Assembly: GCF_024198255.1 (NCBI RefSeq)
Contig: NZ_JAJVKW010000026.1
Location: 1-59,509, forward strand
Direction: 5' to 3'
From: Myxococcus guangdongensis
GTDB taxonomy: Bacteria > Myxococcota > Myxococcia > Myxococcales > Myxococcaceae
Length of the DNA: 59,509 nucleotides
Shown piece by piece: positions 57,767-59,509 of this stretch (the stretch's first letter is position 1; every line of letters begins with the position of its first letter). The notes under the pieces were generated by a model, which worked only from the letters and a program-made list of their open reading frames with translations, ran no database searches and was not told the DNA's origin. Both the position numbers and the translations under genes were made by a program.

Positions 57767-59220
57767 CGGTTTCTCCCGGTGACGAACTTCATCGGGACTC
57801 TGTACTCCTGCATGTTGTCCGCAACGATGTTCAGGATCTCGTTCCGATTCAACATCCGACCTGTCTTTGTCTCGGCCGCGCTCAACGTCCGCATGATCAT
57901 CCTGTTCCACTCGCCGGGCCACGTGCGTCCCAGCTTCCAGTCGCCCCCTCCGTGAATCGCCTCGTGGTGGGACCGCTCCAGTCGGACGCAGAACTGGTCG
58001 ATGTCCGTATCACCCTTGAAGCCACGCGCCTCGAACCACTCGCGGTGCTCCTTCGGCATGACGTGGTGCTTCGGAGCCTCGGACATGCCCGCACCGGCAC
58101 TGCCCGTCACGTGCATTCCTCGCACCTCGGGACTGTCACCCAGCGCCTCTCGCACGCCCTCGGGCAGGTCCTGATGCGCCTGCGCCATCATCACCTGCCC
58201 ACCGTGGATGCGGACCGCGGCGCTCACGACCGGAAGCGAGATGACACCCGCCTGCACCAGCCTCCGCATCATCTCCACCCACTCGGCGGAGAGAACCAAC
58301 TGCGAGCCCGCCATGACGCCCCCCGAGCTCATCACGAGCCCCATACCGAGTGTCGCGGGCGCCGCTGGAGGCGGCCGGGGTAGCGACATCTTCAGCGTGG
58401 AGACCAGGGCCAGCATCTCCATCACCTGCACCGCCACCATCACCTTGCCGCCCACCTCCATCGCCGAGCGCGCGTCCCTGTGAATCGTGTCGAACTCGCC
58501 GCTCAGCGTCCCCATCAACTCGGGCATCCCGGTCGCAGCCACCTCGACGCGCTCGGGGTCGCCTGACGCAAGCTCCTTCAGCGCGGGCTCCATCAAGCCC
58601 TGCACTCGGTGCAGGTCCGCGAACAGCTTCTCGGTGCCGCACATGGGACAGTCCCTCAGCAGGGCGTCAGCAAGCTGGAGGAAGTCCACCCACGTGGCCA
58701 ACAGCAGCGCTCCGAACATCGCTGACTGGAGTCGTGGACCCGCCATGCGCAGGACCCCCACCTCCATCTCCGAGTCCCCGACTTCCGACGCAACTCCCTC
58801 CAGCACGATGGCGCTCCCCAGCGCTTCTCGCAGCCACGTCCGTTGATTGGCGCCGTGGTCGAGATAGCGCGTGAAGGCCCCACCCAGACTCCGCCCCCCA
58901 CGAGCGAGCGAACGCGACGCGAGCTGGGAGCGCGTTGCCTCGCTGCGCTCCATGGATTGCTTCACCTCGTCAATCGCCTCGAGCACCGCTCGACGCGCGA
59001 GGGCGACCTGCGGCCCCCTACCTGCCCCGACTTGTGTCGCTTCGACCCTTGGTCCCACGTGACGCCAGAGTGGATTCCCACCTCTTTGTCCCGAGTTGGA
59101 GGGCGACGGAGGCCGCCCCACACGAGACTCCTGGTGCAACGCACCGCCACGTCCAGGCGCGTAGGGAGTTGAGACGCATCCCGAGGCCAGCAGCACCAAC
59201 AGTAGAGCCTCAGCGCGCAT
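57763..59220 (-). CDS. SitA-type polymorphic toxin lipoprotein (DUF2380/TIGR02269-like)
   Basis: This 485-residue lipoprotein starts MRAEALLLVLLASGC with Cys15. The N-terminal region (about 20-350) is Ala/Gly/Leu-rich with a long hydrophobic stretch near 290-320. The last 100 residues (385-485) are a compact domain with KHHVMPKEHREWFEARGF, FCVRLERSHHEAIHGGGDW and WPGEWNRMIMRT, the His-rich nuclease-like pattern of DUF2380 (TIGR02269) found in SitA5-family toxins. SitA proteins are passed between kin by outer-membrane exchange and kill cells lacking immunity. The start overlaps the end of the upstream gene by 11 bp, and the putative immunity gene follows. Confidence 0.86.
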   Translation of the reverse strand: MRAEALLLVLLASGCVSTPYAPGRGGALHQESRVGRPPSPSNSGQRGGNPLWRHVGPRVEATQVGAGRGPQVALARRAVLEAIDEVKQSMERSEATRSQLASRSLARGGRSLGGAFTRYLDHGANQRTWLREALGSAIVLEGVASEVGDSEMEVGVLRMAGPRLQSAMFGALLLATWVDFLQLADALLRDCPMCGTEKLFADLHRVQGLMEPALKELASGDPERVEVAATGMPELMGTLSGEFDTIHRDARSAMEVGGKVMVAVQVMEMLALVSTLKMSLPRPPPAAPATLGMGLVMSSGGVMAGSQLVLSAEWVEMMRRLVQAGVISLPVVSAAVRIHGGQVMMAQAHQDLPEGVREALGDSPEVRGMHVTGSAGAGMSEAPKHHVMPKEHREWFEARGFKGDTDIDQFCVRLERSHHEAIHGGGDWKLGRTWPGEWNRMIMRTLSAAETKTGRMLNRNEILNIVADNMQEYRVPMKFVTGRNR

Positions 59221-59509
59221 GGTCCACCCCCAGGCCCACCGACGCGAAAGCCCCAGGCCGCAGCGTTCCTTCCGACGTGGGAAACAGCAGCGTGCCACTC
59301 GTCCCCATCGCGTAGAGCCTCCCACCCAGGAACCTCCAACGGAGCTCCGCCGCGCCCAGATAGCGCGCCCCGAGCTTCCCAACTCCGACCGCGAGGCCCT
59401 TCAGTCCTACTTCCAGGGCGCGCTCGAAGAACTGCATCGCCACGCGGCCATCCACATCGACGCGGCCCCAGGTGAACGCCTCCACGCCGAGCGACAGCCT
59501 CAAATTCCT
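59210..59509 (-). CDS. Partial gene upstream of the toxin, possible SitB-like protein
   Basis: Only the last 99 residues are inside the window; the start lies beyond the right edge. The visible part alternates short beta strands (LGVEAFTWGRVDVDGRVAMQ, AAELRWRFLGGRLYAMGTSG, FASVGLGVDHAR) as in an outer-membrane barrel end. It overlaps the toxin gene start by 11 bp and is on the same strand. In known sitBAI operons an accessory gene sitB stands here, so SitB is the best guess, but the sequence alone does not settle it. Confidence 0.6.
   Translation of the reverse strand, partial: RNLRLSLGVEAFTWGRVDVDGRVAMQFFERALEVGLKGLAVGVGKLGARYLGAAELRWRFLGGRLYAMGTSGTLLFPTSEGTLRPGAFASVGLGVDHAR

Noticed and set aside
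1..59509. Search by eye for tRNA, rRNA, insertion sequences, integrases and prophage genes
   Set aside because: No cloverleaf, transposase, integrase or phage structural gene could be recognised; tRNA genes cannot be fully excluded without a computed search.

Overview
The window is very GC-rich, densely coded DNA with many GTG/TTG starts and ATGA stop/start overlaps. A MYXO-CTERM sorting tail, a SitA-type toxin lipoprotein, numerous lipoproteins, receiver/PilZ-like proteins and a PAS histidine kinase point to a predatory soil myxobacterium (Myxococcota, most likely Myxococcaceae such as Myxococcus, Pyxidicoccus or Corallococcus). This placement rests on gene content only. No rRNA, tRNA, insertion sequence or integrase gene was seen.

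Region 1 (1-9.6 kb) is a complete type I-C CRISPR-Cas system read on the minus strand in the order cas3-cas5c-cas8c-cas7c-cas4-cas1-cas2-leader-array. Most of its genes are coupled by 4-bp overlaps. The array has 25 full 37-bp repeats plus a partial one and runs off the left edge.

Region 2 (9.8-26.4 kb) is mainly housekeeping and envelope: a membrane glycosyltransferase, an aldehyde dehydrogenase, an esterase, a MATE exporter, a beta-propeller lipoprotein, a DnaK-like chaperone coupled to a two-receiver/PilZ-like protein, and the F1 ATP synthase genes atpH and atpA separated by a PAS histidine kinase. A lipoprotein and a HAD phosphatase follow.

Region 3 (26.5-43.2 kb) is rich in secreted and envelope proteins: a cysteine-rich exported protein, two paralogous exported proteins flanking a single-domain receiver, a MobA-like nucleotidyltransferase, a CBS protein, a patatin-like phospholipase without a signal peptide, an OmpA-family protein, a surface lipase/FadL pair resembling the Vibrio VolA-FadL lipid-uptake module, and two tandem cyclic-nucleotide-binding-domain proteins.

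Region 4 (43.4-48.7 kb) is the most intriguing. Four genes are joined end to end by ATGA overlaps: a MYXO-CTERM surface BNR-repeat protein, a lipoprotein, a YncE-like beta-propeller lipoprotein and a diheme cytochrome c lipoprotein. A DUF1444-like gene follows 12 bp later. I know of no characterised system with this layout; it looks like a cell-surface redox module.

Region 5 (48.7-57.3 kb) has a short endonuclease V, a second beta-propeller lipoprotein, a Tat-exported PhoX-like protein, a metallopeptidase-like protein that has lost its catalytic Glu, and several small conserved proteins. Region 6 (57.3-59.5 kb, minus strand) is a contact-dependent toxin cassette of SitBAI type: a partial upstream gene, a SitA-like lipoprotein toxin and a coupled putative immunity gene.
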